NCBI GenBank assembly: GCA_947247005.1 | Contig: OX365946.1 | Location: 45,720,734 to 45,784,733 of the forward strand | Direction: 5' to 3' | DNA from: Spisula solida | Lineage: Eukaryota; Mollusca; Bivalvia; Venerida; Mactridae | Length of the DNA stretch: 64,000 nucleotides | Part shown: one piece after another, positions 15,101 through 30,100 of the stretch | Position numbering within the stretch: the first letter of the stretch is position 1 | How the letters are laid out: each line of letters starts with the position of its first letter | The notes under the pieces: model-generated | Told to the model about the DNA's origin: nothing | The model's input: the letters and a program-made list of their open reading frames with translations, nothing else | Database searches by the model: none | Program-made: the position numbers and the translations under genes

Positions 15101-18100
15101 TGTTACCTCCGTAGCTTAATGGTTAGCGTGCTTGTTGTCTTATCTTGCGACTCAGTAATGGATCAAATATCAGTAGAGGCACACATATTCCCGCAATGTT
15201 TCAGCAACTCTGTAAAGGATCAAATCTGAGTAGAGGCACACATATTCCCGAAATGTTTCCGCAACTCAGTAAAGGATCAAATCTGAGTAGAGGCACACAT
15301 ATTCCCGCAATGTTTCAGCAACTCAGTAAAGAATCAAATCTGAGTAGAGGCACACATATTCCTGCAATGTTTCAGCAACTCAGTAAAGGATAAAATCTGA
15401 GTAGAGGCACACATATTCCCACAATGTTTCAGCAACTCAGTAAAGGATCAAATCTGAGTAGAGGCACACATATTCCTGCAATGTTTCAGCAACTCAGTAA
15501 AGGATAAAATCTGAGTAGAGGCACACATATTCCCACAATGTTTCAGCAACTCAGTAAAGGATCAAATCTGAGTAGAGGCACACATATTCCCACAATGTTT
15601 CAGCAGAACGCTGACTGGCAAGTAAAGTCTATGCTTGGCATTATTTTATTTTTTTTAAACAAAGTGAAAGCTCTACTATGTAGACTATCAAGCCTGTTTT
15701 ACCATCCTTTGTGACAAACACTGACAGGAATTAGTTTCTTAAAAGCTGTCTGAGTAAAGTTACCTAATCATCTTTGTTCATTTAATAAACAATATTTTTT
15801 CAGGTTATGATGTCACATTATCTGGAGATCAAATTGTTGAAATTCACCAAACAGCAATTCCAATAGATGAAATCACAACTTTATTTTGGATTTTAAAAGA
15901 CTGTGCATCACAAATAGTGACTGAATTTGCTACATCTGTGCTGACGATTGAAATCTCAGACTATATCTTGATCAAGTAAGTGATCTAAGGGCAGAAAACC
16001 TTTCTAATTTATTTTAAGCCTTTAAGTTAGGTGATCAGGCATCTGCAAATGTACACATTTTTAGCTCGACTTTTCAAAGAAAAAAAGTCAAGCTATTGTC
16101 GTGATGGGATCGTGTGCGTTGTTTAAGTTTGTTGTCAGAGGCATTACTCAAAGACTATCAAAGGTATCCACTTGAAACTCAACATAGTTATTCACTATCA
16201 CAAGGGGAGTTCATACAGACAAGGCTGGTAACTCTGTGACCTATATTTTTGAATGATCTGCCCTTGTAACTCTTAGAATTTTGACTCACAGATGAGCAAG
16301 GTTACTTTCAAGTATGAGAAAGTCGGGTATTCAGCACTCGTAGGTGATGCTCTTGTTGTATTACACATTGTCATAGTAAAATACTGCAGTCATCAAACTT
16401 TTCAGAAGAGTTAAATTATCAGCATGTGTTGTTGTGTTACTATAATAATAATAAAAAAAATAATAATGATAATAGTAATTATAATAGTTATAGTAATAAC
16501 AACAACAGCAACAACAAACAACAGCAATAACAAACAACAACAACAACTACAGCAACAACAACAGCAACAACTACAGCAACAACAACAGCAGCCTCAGCAG
16601 CAACAATTTAAATACATGTTTCTTTTATATTTTAGTGGCAACAGTGTCATGGATTATAGCCCTTATTGTAACATGTGGACAAACGTTGCTGTATCTGTTC
16701 ACAACAGTGGTTATTCTTTGTTTATCAATGGAGATCTGATAGAGTCTGACACTGAACCATCTATGATACAGCTTCCAGATAATAGTGACATTCTACTTGG
16801 TTTTACTACTGTCCCCAGTCGTGCAGGTATGTTGTGTTCTGACATTAATATCCAGGGAGAGAGAGGCTCATTTGATTGGTTAAGTTTATTATGCCCCATA
16901 TCTTTGAAGAGAGGATATATTGCTTCGCACAAACTGTCAGTCATCAGTCAGTCGGTCCGTCAGTAGACCAAATGGTTTCCATTCAATAACTCAAAAATGC
17001 TTTGCTCTTTACATGCAGGTTGGTCATCATCAGCAGATGGTCCCTATAGATTTTGTGGTCAGTAGGTCAAACTTCAAGGTCGCTGTGACCTTTACCTTTT
17101 CTGACTATTAGCCTGCCATGGGAGGAATGCATGTTTTATTATTACCTAGCACTCTATATAACGAGTAATTCGTTATTTTTGACTGTTTCATGTCTTAATG
17201 TTTATTTTTATATTCAGGTATGAAACAGTTCATTGCCAGGAGGGCAACAATTTTGACTGTTACACCCCTGGATGAACTGTTACCTGCGCACTACGATGCG
17301 AAATATAAATTCCTGCAAAAACACCCTGCTAGATCTATAGCGTATTTTTAATATAACTCTTGAACAATGTTTTGTCCCTTTTTGCTTTATTACATGCCGA
17401 TTTTATTTGTTTGATAATAAAATCATGGGGATAATGACAGTCTTGAATTTATAACAAAAAATATCAGCTATTAGTATGACAAAATGTCTTAGAAATATCC
17501 TTTTTGTTTGTTGTATAAGTAGAACTTTACTGTAGTTATATAGAGTATTAGGTAATAAAACAGTTATTTCATGTCTGTTTTGGGTTAACAGTCAAAACTA
17601 TTGTCCCTTGGTATCGGGGAAGACATTTTGAACTGTTGCCCTCGGCCTATTGGCCTCGTGCAACAGTTCAAAAGTCTTCCCCGATACCTCGGGACAATAG
17701 TTTTGACTGTTAACCAAACAGACATGAAATAAGTGTATACTATCACATGGAATAAACTCCTTGTGTTGCCCTATAGTAATCACTTTGTTTGCTTTACATT
17801 ATGTCTGCACCTGATCTGTGCTGATGCATATAGACAAGGCACGACACATATATTCTCCTTAACTGTTCCATTCCTAAAAAAAGCACTACAATCTGCCTGT
17901 TATCTCTTCCAAAGAAACTGATTTTCTTTTGCAAATATTAACTTTTGTGTGTTTTGCTGATCTTTTTTAAGGTTATGCACAGTCCATATAGATGTTTTAG
18001 CACCTTCACGGCATCTTAATTTCGCAAAATTATACCACTAATTTCTTGGTTTACAGTATAATCAGCAATTAATTGTCTTACTAGTTTCAGATACAAGCAT

Positions 18101-21100
18101 CCTAGTCAGCTCATATGCTATAATTCCTAGACAACTAACAGCAGAGGAAATCAACAATTATCAGACATCATGTTATAATGAGTTTGATGGCGCCATTTTG
18201 ACATCAGATGACTTGATACATAGGTATGAAGGAATTGAGGCAAACGCACCAACATGTATGGGTAAGATCTTTAACTTTTTACTAGTATCTTAAAATTGCT
18301 CCACTATAATAGTATTGTTACCGTGTAGATATAAGCTTTACTGAATAATAATAGAAACTCATATAATATTAAATGGATAATAATATAGTAAAAACATATT
18401 GTATAGATTTAGGTTGTGCTTTTACACTGGAAAAACTTATGATCAATCCAGTATGGTGTAACTAACAATGCACTGACCAATATAGAATGATATTGTGTGT
18501 TTATCAGTCTTTCATGTTGGGTCAAGGTAGTTTCGCATTTTTGTTATTGTACTTTCGTAATCTTGCCTTTAAATGGATCTATCTGTTATGCTATACACTT
18601 TAGTACGATGACAAACATTAGACATTGTCATAACTAAAAAGCAAACTGCAATGGCTCTCAACAGAGTTCCATTGAAAGCTTTGTGTAAGTATTGCTGCAG
18701 AATGTGCCATTATGTAGTTCCCCATTGACTTCTGTTTCATCAAATGTCTGAATATTGAAAAAGATAATGAAAATTCGGACAGTGAAGGTAGCACTTAACA
18801 GAAACAGGCAAGCACGAAAGGCACAAAGAAAAAACGTAGACCACAAGCATAGGTAACAATGCCCAAACCAAAACTGAAAAAAAAGAAACCAAACAACTTT
18901 AAAATCCTAATTTTAGGTGTCAAAAAAAATCTGAAAAAGGTATAGAGTCATCGAAATTCAGACAGTAAAGGTAGCACTGAACAAGAACAGTCTAGCATGA
19001 AAGAAAAAATGTAGACCACAAGCATATAGGTAACAATGACCAAAACCAAACTGCTACAAAATCCTAATTTTAGGTGTCAAAAAAATTCTGAAAAAGTTAT
19101 AGAATCACTGAAATGTTATAACCATGAAGCAGCATAAAGTCATGTTTTATGATATTTCAGCTATCAACCACTGTGGAGATTCACCTTGTGGCTCAAGGCA
19201 TTTATGTACCCCAACCATTGACGGATATGTTTGTATATGCTCTGATGGATATACCGGGTCAACATGCGATATTCCTCCTGATTTCTGTGAGCAGAATGAT
19301 TGTACAAATGGAGCTACCTGTGTAAGCCTTGAAACCAGTTATACATGTACATGCCCACTTGGATATAAAGGAAAGTTTTGTAAGACTCCCCCAGGTATGT
19401 ATACAAAATAAAGTCATGAAAAAAAACGGTATAATAAGATATTTGACAAAAAACGAACGAAAATAGCTGGTTCAGTTCCCTATTTATTCATATTATTTAT
19501 TCATATTATTTATTCATATTATTTATTCATATAATAACTATGATGTAATCTGAAGAAGACTATTGATGTTTAAGTCTTATATTTCTGTGTTTGTTGTTGT
19601 GACAATCTGGCATACCAGATATGTGTATATACAAACATACAATCTGACAATCTGGCATACCAGATATGTGTATATACAAACATACAATCTGACAATCTGG
19701 CATACCAGATATGTGTATATACAAACATACAATCTGACAATCTGGCATAGTAGATATGTGTATATACAAACATACAATCTGACAATCTGGCATAGTAGAT
19801 ATGTGTATATACAAACATACAATCTGGCATACCAGATATGTGTATATACAAACATACAATCTGACAATCTGGCATACCAGATATGTGTATATACAAACAT
19901 ACAATCTGACAATCTGGCATACCAGATATGTGTATATACAAACATACAATCTGACAATCTGGCATACTAGATATGTGTATATACAAACATACAATCTGAC
20001 AATCTGGCATACTAGATATGTGTATATACAAACATACAATCTGGCAATCTGGCATACCAGATATGTGTATACACAAACATACAATCTGACAATCTGGCAT
20101 ACTAGATATGTGTATACACAAACATACAATCTGACAATCTGGCATACCAGATATGTGTATATACAAACATACAATCTGACATACCAGATATGTGTATATA
20201 CAAACATACCATCTGACAATCTGGCATACCAGATATGTGTATATACAAACATACAATCTGACATACCAGATATGTGTATATACAAACATACAATCTGACA
20301 ATCTGGCATACCAGATATGTGTATATACAAACATACAATTTGACAATCTGGCATACCAGATATGTGTATATACAAACATACAATCTGACAGTCTGGCATA
20401 CCAGATATGTGTATACACAAACATACAATCTGACAATCTGGCATACCAGATATGTGTATATACAAACATACAATCTGACATACTAGATATGTGTATATAC
20501 AAACATACAATCTGACATACTAGATATGTGTATATACAACATACAATCTGACAATCTGGCATACTAGATATGTGTATGAACAAACATACAATCTGACAAT
20601 CTGGCATACCCGATATGTGTATATACAAACATACAATCTGACAGTCTGGCATACTAGATATGTGTATATACAAACATACAATCTGACAATCTGGCATACC
20701 AGATATGTGTATATACAAACATACAATCTGACATACTAGATATGTGTATATACAAACATACAATCTGACAATCTGGCATACCAGATATGTGTATATACAA
20801 ACATACAATCTGACAATCTGGCATACCAGATATGTGTATACACAAACATACAATCTGACAATCTGGCATAGTAGATATGTGTATATACAAACATACAATC
20901 TGACAATCTGGCATACCAGATATGTGTATATACAAACATACAATCTGACAATCTGGCATACCAGATATGTGTATATACAAACATACAATCTGACAATCTG
21001 GCATACCAGATATGTGTATATACAAACATACAGAATGTATATTGTACTTACAGTACTAACACAGGCATAATCTGTGGTGTTATCAACTTCTTAACCTAAT

Positions 21101-24100
21101 GTTAGGTTCAGTTAGATCTGATTTGTAAAATCATGTGTGTACATGCAAGGACTGAAGGTCCACATAGCCCCCCCTTTGAATTTTGGCAAAAATGTTGTTA
21201 TCTTAAGATCCCTTCCTGAGAATAAATAGCCAATTGGACCTACTAAGAAAAATTTCATGTGTTTTGATATTATGTGTAAAACTTCAGCTGTAAAATAATT
21301 ATTCCTATGCTAATGTTAAAGTTATTGGTGGATGGGGAGATTGGTCTAAATGGGGAACATGTTCGAAGTCATGTGACGTTGGTGTAAGAGAGCGTACACG
21401 AGTTTGTGACAACCCTGCACCTACAGATCATGGAATACCATGTAGTGGGGAAATACAAGAGGAGGAGGATTGTAATGTTGTATCTTGTCAAAGTAAGATG
21501 ATGTTTTTATAGTTTATCTTATCAAAGTAAGATGATGTTTTAATGCTTTATCGTGTCAAAGTAAGATGATGTTTTAATGGTTTATCATGTCAAAGTAAGA
21601 TGATGTTTTAATAGTGTATCTCGTCAATGTAAGATGATGTTTTAATGGTCTATCTCGTCAATGTAAGATGATGTTTTAATGGTTTATAGTGTCAAAGTAA
21701 GATGATGTTTTAATGGTTTATCGTTTCAAAGTAAGATGATGTTTTAATGGTTTATCGTGTCAAAGTTTGATGATGATTTAATGGTCTATCTTGTCAATGT
21801 AAGATGATGTATTAATGGTCTATCTTGTCAATGTAAGATGATGTATTAATGGTCTATCTTGTCAATGTAAGATGATGTTTTAATGGTCTATCTTGTCAAT
21901 GTAAGATGATGTTTTAATGCTTTATCGTGTCAAAGTTAGATGATGTTTTAATGCTTTATCGTGTCAAAGTAAGATGATGTTTTAATGGTTTATCGTGTCA
22001 AAGTTCGATGATGTTTTAATGGTTTATCTTGTCCAAGTAAGATAATGTTTTGATGGTTTATCATGTCAAAATAAGATGATGTTTTAATTGTTTATCTTGT
22101 CCAAGTAAGATAATGTTTTAATGGTTTATCTCGTCAAAGTGAGATGATGTTTTAATGGTTTATCTTGTCCAAGTAAGATGATGTTTTAGTAATACTAGTT
22201 TATTTCAAAATACCATAGGCCACCGGCCCAAAATACACAATAATACACAATGATAGCATATACGATATCAATGAGTTAGCCCAATATATTTACATAAAAA
22301 AGTAAACATGAAATGAAAGGGGATGTAACTCATCCGTTGAGATGAGATTAAATTTAATAATTGACATTATTTTATTTCAGTTGCCTTTCCATGTTCTGCC
22401 AACCCTTGTGGAGATCATACATGTAGGGAGACATCTACAGGTTTTGTATGTGAATGTAACCCTGGTTACACTGGTTCCCTGTGCCTGGATGTGATAGATA
22501 ATTGTGATCCAAACCCCTGTTATAATGCTGGTACCTGTATCAATGAGGTGGCTGGCTTCCAATGTGAATGTCCTGCTAGATTCAGTGGAGATGTTTGTGA
22601 AGAAGGTAAGACATGTAGTACTTATCTTATACAAGTCAGCCTCATGCCACTTCAATATCCTTACAATACAATACTTCTATTTTCAAATTATGGCTGGGCA
22701 AAACAATCACATTTAAATGTATGCACTTGCAAGTGTATGAAAACAGGTATAGTAGGGCATTTGCTTGGAGTGTGCAAAGTCAGGTGACAAAGAGTATAAT
22801 AAAAATGTGACTTTTCTGAATTGTGATATTGATGCCGTCAAAATAATATAACACTGCTCCTGTAATCTGTTTGTACCATCAAGACTGCCTGAGTAATTAC
22901 CTAAATGAAGACACTGCTTGTCTTCAGCAGCCTATATTAAATTCACTTATCAAATTTTATAAGTGTGCATGTATATGTTTACCCATAACTTGGTCAAAAT
23001 GTGTTTGATTTTGTTGAAATTTTCAACATATGCAGCTTGGATATTTGGCATTACAATTCAATTGATTTTATTACAATCTGATAACAGTTTTCACAAACAA
23101 AATAAACAAATGATGACCTCAACAAAAGCTAATGTCACATGTTTTTGCAGTGTGTTCATCGGGTGTTTATCAGGTTGTTAATGTAGCTATGTATCCTCTT
23201 TGCTGATCAAGTTTGTGTTCAGGTGTATGTACTTATCACAGAGACAGAAATAAAAAAAAACAATTATAAGAATAAAACCCAATTTAGGTTTATAACAACT
23301 CACTTTTGTGTTAAAATGCAATTTTGGAAGAGTTACCTCCCTTTGACCATAAAATTTAAACTGTATTTTTAAAAGTTCAAAATCACCATTTTGTTGAGTG
23401 AAAAATCGCATAATTTTGTGTTTTTTGAATGTAACAATATATCTAATATTTAAATTGACCATAAATAAAAAAGAATTGTGCCAACGCGTAAATTTCTTGT
23501 GCATTTTACATGTTTTGTTGTTTCTTGGTTCAGTGATCCGCTGTACCGGTATTTAATTTTGAAGAAAAACTATATTTATCTAATGTTGTGTTCTTGAATA
23601 CAATAGCATGTACACAAAATTTCATGCAGAAATATTCATAAATAAAAAAGTGATACGGTAAAAACACTTGCACACTTCATGGACGTATATCTAATATTCT
23701 TACCAGCACACTTACAAGATTTGTTAAGTGTAGATCACAAATAGGCATATTTCTACTGAATACACAAGGGTACTGTTTTATCAAAGCACTTACATAACCT
23801 TGAAATATGTTCAAATCCAAATCAATATAACAAAGATTGTATATTTGGGTCCACAGATTTTCTGGTGGTTAATATGTATTGATGGGCTTACTTTATTTGT
23901 TTTTTAGAATCTCGATCTCGCTGGTATTGGTCACTATGGTCAACATGTAGCGCAACCTGTGGCGGAGGAACCTCAACCAGACATATTATTTGTGCTCCCG
24001 GTGTATCATACTGCCCTGACACGGAAGAGAGCAAAGTTTGTAATGAACAGTCATGTCCAGGTATACTATTCAATATACAGTCACGCCCCTTTCTCCCAAA

Positions 24101-27100
24101 ACATCTCAATCCTGGGGTGATATTCAGTATTGATCTTACTTGACTTAAGGATAAGGATAACCAATTAGATCGCACCATATTAAACTCTTGGTCAGTAACA
24201 GGCAATATGATTGACTATCCTTATTTGATAATTAAAAAAGATCAATATCGAATATCACCCCATATTTTAATTTCAACTTAAGTATTGTGGAATTTTTTAA
24301 TTAGTTAACTAAATTTTTATTAGAGATTGGACTCAAAATCAGCATCACCACAGCAAGTGCTAAACAGAAAAAATGGAATTAACACGCACTAACATTTGTT
24401 TCAGTTGAACACATGTAACGAACAAGCAAAAATAAGATTTAACTGAAAACCAGATTTGCACTTAATCTTAAATAGTCTGGTTAAGAATGGATGCTTATCT
24501 TTAGTTTTCTGAGTCAATAAATTGGAAAAATATACACTATGGTTAACAACACACTTACTGACAATGTAAAAGAAATTCTAGTCAAATTAATATTTGCAAT
24601 TTTTTATCAGTCTGAAATTTCAGTTTTAAGGTATTAAATTGAGATGTATATTATTATATATTTCAGTTGATAACTGTGTACCACTGGCCTGCAATAACCA
24701 TGGTGTATGTGTTTCAAGCACGGATGATTACAGTTGTATATGTGATACTGGTTACACAGGTAAATCATGTGAACCGGTTGATTTTTGTGTGACCAACCCT
24801 TGTGTGCATGGACAATGTTCAAACTCGGGGACAAGTTATTCATGTAGCTGTCAACATGGATTCATTGGAATGCTATGTGAGACTGATGCAGGTATACTTA
24901 ACAGCTGTTGTTACTGTAGATTTTGTGTTTTTCTTGTGTGTTCCTTTTTGTACCTTTCATGCTTGGATGCTTTTGTCTTCCCTGTACGATTTTTCATTTA
25001 CTTTTTTGTTCTGTACATCTGGTTGTTATTCAAATTGTTTTCCTTATTAGAATTGTGTGGATATACCATTTGGTATGTGGCATAATGTTTGACCGATGCA
25101 GGTATACTGAATAGCTGTACTGCAGTGAAGCAATACCATGTGACTTTTCGCTACAGGTCCAAGACAAAAAATTTCAACATTGGAAAACAATAATAGCTAT
25201 AAGTATTTTCAATGGTTTCACAGGATGCTGGAAAAAATGGCACAGCTGCTAAAAAAGAGCTTATATTTCATGGAAAGCAAATATTTTTCCCTTTAGGCTG
25301 GCTTAATTATATTTCATAGAAGTCGATGAAGAAATAAGATACTTAATTTTCTAATGTTGAAGCCAAAAGTCATGTGGTATTGCTCCACTGTACTGCAGCT
25401 TTTTTGTGTTTCTTCTTATGAGTTCCTTTTCGTACCTTTTGTGCTTGGATGCTTCTGTTGAATGCTATCTTTCCTGTCCGATTTTTCATTAATATTTAGG
25501 TCTGCACATTGTCTAAATAAACTAAATAGACATACTATGTGGTATGTGGCATAATTATTGGCTAAGAACACAATAATAAATTTTTCAACACAAAGTTAAA
25601 ATCAACTGTAAGTATTTTATTCTTTGACAGATTTTAACAAGATATCCTTGGCAATCTAGTCGAGAATGAGTATTATTCATGCAACTTAATATTTTTGCCC
25701 AAAACTGTGACCTTTTGTTGAAACATTATGAAAGTGGCATGGATAGTACTCATTCTCATCAGGGATGTTTTGCTATAACTGATCTAAGAATATTTTCGTC
25801 GGTATTTTATTTTGGGGATTTTTATCTTGGGGATTTTGATAAAAATCCATTTTCATGGGGTCGTAAATCCGTGAATTACACATCATGGAAGGATGAAACC
25901 ATGTTATAAATGTATTTGGGCATTAGATTCTGTTGTTGAGTTTAACTACAAAATCAACAAAAATTCAACTCCCTCCAAAAATAATTATTTTTGATTGTAT
26001 TGTAGAGAACGGAAACTGGGGAGAGTGGAACGACTGGGGCAGCTGTGATGTTACATGTGGTGCTGGTGTAAGACAACGCTCACGATCATGTGACAACCCA
26101 AGTCCAGGTCCTGGTGGATTGGACTGTGACGGCATTGCTACAGAAACAGGGCAATGTAAAGTAGAATGTCACGGTAAGTTTCTTAAATTTATTGAATTAT
26201 TACATGTATTTCATGTTATACCCACTTTTCACCTAGGATTATATTGTTCCCAAGAGCCCCCTATCTGTTTTGATCAACCGGTCACATTTTTGCCAGCCTG
26301 CACTGTAATATACATTTCAAATGAGATCTCGTGCAATTGTATCAGTCCTCGATGGGTGGGTACCGAAAGTTATTAGTTATTGATTTGATGATTGGAGGCA
26401 GAATGAGAATGACAACTGTCAGGCCGATTAAAAATAATTGGTCTGGGAACAATCTGGCTGATAGAAAAAAAACCTGATGAAACGGGGGTATTACTCAAAT
26501 CTTAGTTGAAGTTGATATGATAGCAGTTGCTTAAAATAATTATTAAACTAACTCACTCAAAGATAAAAACACAACACTAGCATTGGTGAGAGCATGTAGT
26601 TAGAAGTCTTCAGTCATTATCAATCTGCTATAGAAGTCTTTTCCATCCTAGGTATACACCTATAGGGGCGTAGCCAGGCTTGAATTGATGTAACACACAC
26701 ACTTGAAGTTGGTGGTTATGCCTGGGGTCCTCATTATTGTGGAATTTATGGCAGAGTTGTGGCCCTTAAGTTGATGAAACTTTGCTTTAAATTTGTTTCC
26801 AGTCTCATAATCTAAAAGTATTTGTGCTACATTCGTCAAACTTTTGCCAGTTATACCATAATTATAGTTTAACTTTTCAAATTAAAGTTACGGTAGGCAC
26901 GTGTGTACATCCATATCAGTGTCTATACCCCTGACCTATATGTAACATTATTCTTATTTCAAATCATATCTTATATTCCAGATTCCTGCAGTTCCAATCC
27001 ATGTGGTAGTGATCATAATTGTGTGGAAGAGAATGATAGCTATACATGTCACTGTAAGCATGGTTACACTGGTAGGAACTGTCTAACACCGCCGGATGTC

Positions 27101-30100
27101 TGTGATCCAAACCCCTGTGACAATGGTGGAGTGTGTAGAAACAATGAAAATACTCCAGAATGTCACTGTATAAATGGCTACAGTGGTCTGACGTGTACTG
27201 TCCATCCAGGTAAGTGTGGGCGCAGGAACTTGAATATTGAAAAAAAAATCAGTAGATCTAGGCCTACCAATAAAATATAGATACAGGCTCTCAGTATTGA
27301 ATTTTTTTTTTCATTTTTTTTTAAATTATGTCAGTTCCTGTGGTGTGGGCTTCAAAGTGTGTTCAGATTTGAAATGATAATGTGAATCTCCTCTTTTCTG
27401 TGTCTCACAAAATGATAGTAATGTTTTCGATATTGAACTGAAACACAAGGAACTTTAACTATGATCTTATTTAATTGAGAGTTTGTTCTATCTGTTTTCT
27501 TTATTTCGTAGTTCGTCTGAGGGTGTGTTGGATGTGGTGGTAATAAAGACATGCTCAATGTCAATACAGCAGTTATTGCACGAATACCCAGATCTTGCAT
27601 CCACTGTTTATTGAATTGACCTGTATTAGCAGAGTTGTGGCCCTTAAGTTGATGAAACTGTGCTGTAAATTTGTTTCTGGTCTCATAATCTAAAAGTATT
27701 TGTGCTATATTTGTCAAACTTTGCTGGAATATAAGTCAGCATGAACATTTGAGTTGTGACCCTTTACATCGTCAAATGGCAATTTGGAACATCCTTGTCC
27801 AATGGCCACATTTCTAGTACAAGATAACATCCATTTAGACTGATAACAAAGCCAAGATTATGTAACAAGGAATTTGTATTAAAATATTAACAGTTTACTC
27901 CATGCAATCGTAACCTATTTACAGATGTGAGTGCATGGTATCCATGGTCTGATTGGACAGACTGTAGTGCTACATGTGGTGGTGGATCACGTAGTAGAAC
28001 AAGACAATGTAAACATGGTAGTCAAGGTGATAGCTGTGATGGTAGGGATACAGACATAGATAAATGTGGCCAAAATGTGTGTCCATGTAAGTACTCTTGT
28101 ATGTTGTATCTGAATGGACTGCAGCTGAAGTGTTAAAAAAAACCCAGAATATCACTGCAGTGTGTTGATCCTTTAGGGCGTAGTATGAACAAATGCACTG
28201 CATCCAGCGGGGATTTCCCATCAGGTTTTTTGATAATCTGATCGAGGATAAAAATGACTACGGAATTTGTTTGCTCAACAGAGACTATAGATCTGGCTGC
28301 CAGGCAGCACCACATAGAAGAGTAGGTGAACAAATACTTAGAAAAGAGTGTTTTCCAATCTAGGAGACGAGTTGCACAGATATTCCCTATAAATAGTTAA
28401 TATAGTTTTACACTCGTCTTTTATTTGCTATTTATATTTCAATTCAACATATTCACAAGTTGACGCTATGCCGTGCGACAACGTCGCACTAGCGTGTGAT
28501 GACGTCGCGTTAAATGATGTGACGTCATTTCTGACGTCGCCATATTGTTCTATTTACGTTGGATTAAATAAGATATGTATTTTTTCAATTATTTTCATGA
28601 TTTGATCAGGCTTATATGCCGAAACATTATGAAAGAATATGTTAGGACTCAAAAGTTTCGTAATTTGAATACTTCTAATTTCAACAATTCACTTCTTTCG
28701 ACTCCGCAATTTTCTTAACCAGAAATAACCTTTTTTAAAACGATTAGTATCGACTCGAAACTCTGAAGAACATAGGCATGTGCGTGCATGCATGTTACTG
28801 GCATGGGTATTTTCAAGCTCAAGTGGCTTGTATAATGCCGTATCTCGCGAGACAACTAGGTTGAGCAAGATGTGGTATGGTGCAAGCAATGAGAGGTAAT
28901 ACGGCTTAACAGATCAACACAACTGCAGTAATGTTCCTTTTACTACATACATGTACCTACAAAAGTGCATTTATTGTGTATACATTGACGTCATGAATGT
29001 TGGCATATTTTCGGCATATAACGTGACGTCCATTCATAAAAAGGTAAAGGTTTATGCCATGACATCATTGACGTTGGCATGTGTTCGGCATATAACACAT
29101 CAGACATGCATGATACAGATTTGATAAACCAGACATGTATGATGGAAAACGCAATTTTTTGCATTGAATTCAACTGTGCGATTTGGCCTGCATTCGTAAC
29201 AGTACATTGCTAGGTATATAATAAATAAATTATATGAGAAATAAAGATAATTATATCAAAACCATGACATTAAAAATTAACATTAATCAAGTATAATGTT
29301 TTTGAAAATAGTTTATTTTGTCCTCCCGTGTTTTAAGCATTTCCTATCTAATTCCATGTACATGTAATACATTTAGTATATGGTTGATAATCCAACAATT
29401 ATTTTAAATAAAAGTTTTACAATTCTAATATACTGTAAAACCATTTAGGGAAACACCTTTCTTTGGATATTGAATAATTATTGGGGATTTTATTTCGAGG
29501 TTAAGGTATATGAAATAAAAAAAATGTATCCATTCAATTCATAACGTATGAATATTGATTTTCAGCATGTCCTGATCTGCCAAAGTTCTACAAAATGAAC
29601 AAACTATGTACAAGGAACGAAACCGAGGAGACTGTAGAATGCACGTTGTCATGTAAACCAGGATACTTTCCCTCACAACCTACAGTGACACACGAGGAAT
29701 GGTCTATCAAGTTTACATGTGGACCTTTCACTAGTTTCAAATGGGACACCACTGCCCGCACCATTGCTTGTGCAGGTACATTTGTATTATTACCAGTAGG
29801 CCTACCATAAAGACGTGTCAAGTGTTTTTTTGTGCCTTTCAGTTTCATGCCATGTAATTGTAGTTTGTGATGTTTTTATGTTTTCTGTGCTCACCTGGTT
29901 AAGTTGAGTGCTGCCTTCCCTGTCAAATTTTCTATTATCATGTAGCATAAAGATGCGTATACGGTAGATATTTTTATGTCTCCCATGTATAGCTATAGGG
30001 GAGACATACAGATTTGCGCTAGATGTCCGACTGGCTGTCAAATAGTTTACCTGCGCTTGTTCTTCTTAACCACTTGTCCCATTTCAATGAAACTTCACAT

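Larger units (their letters stand above)
13990..15803 (+). other. gene 1 introns of 0.3-1.9 kb without recognised genes
   Basis: This intron holds the 14111 hairpin, a SINE fragment and the 57-bp array. Other gene 1 introns (1012-1386, 1579-1967, 9219-9552, 12517-13221, 13390-13836, 33266-33961, 33989-34496, 34588-35136) show no coding sequence I can support. Confidence 0.7.

Noticed and set aside
15145..15393. 82-codon ORF of repeated serine/arginine/glutamine peptides
   Set aside because: It is the 57-bp minisatellite, and later units contain stops.
19560..20988. Very long minus-strand ORFs (up to 472 codons) of tyrosine- and cysteine-rich repeats
   Set aside because: Produced by a 45-bp tandem array without stops; open on both strands and in several frames, with no splice or start context.
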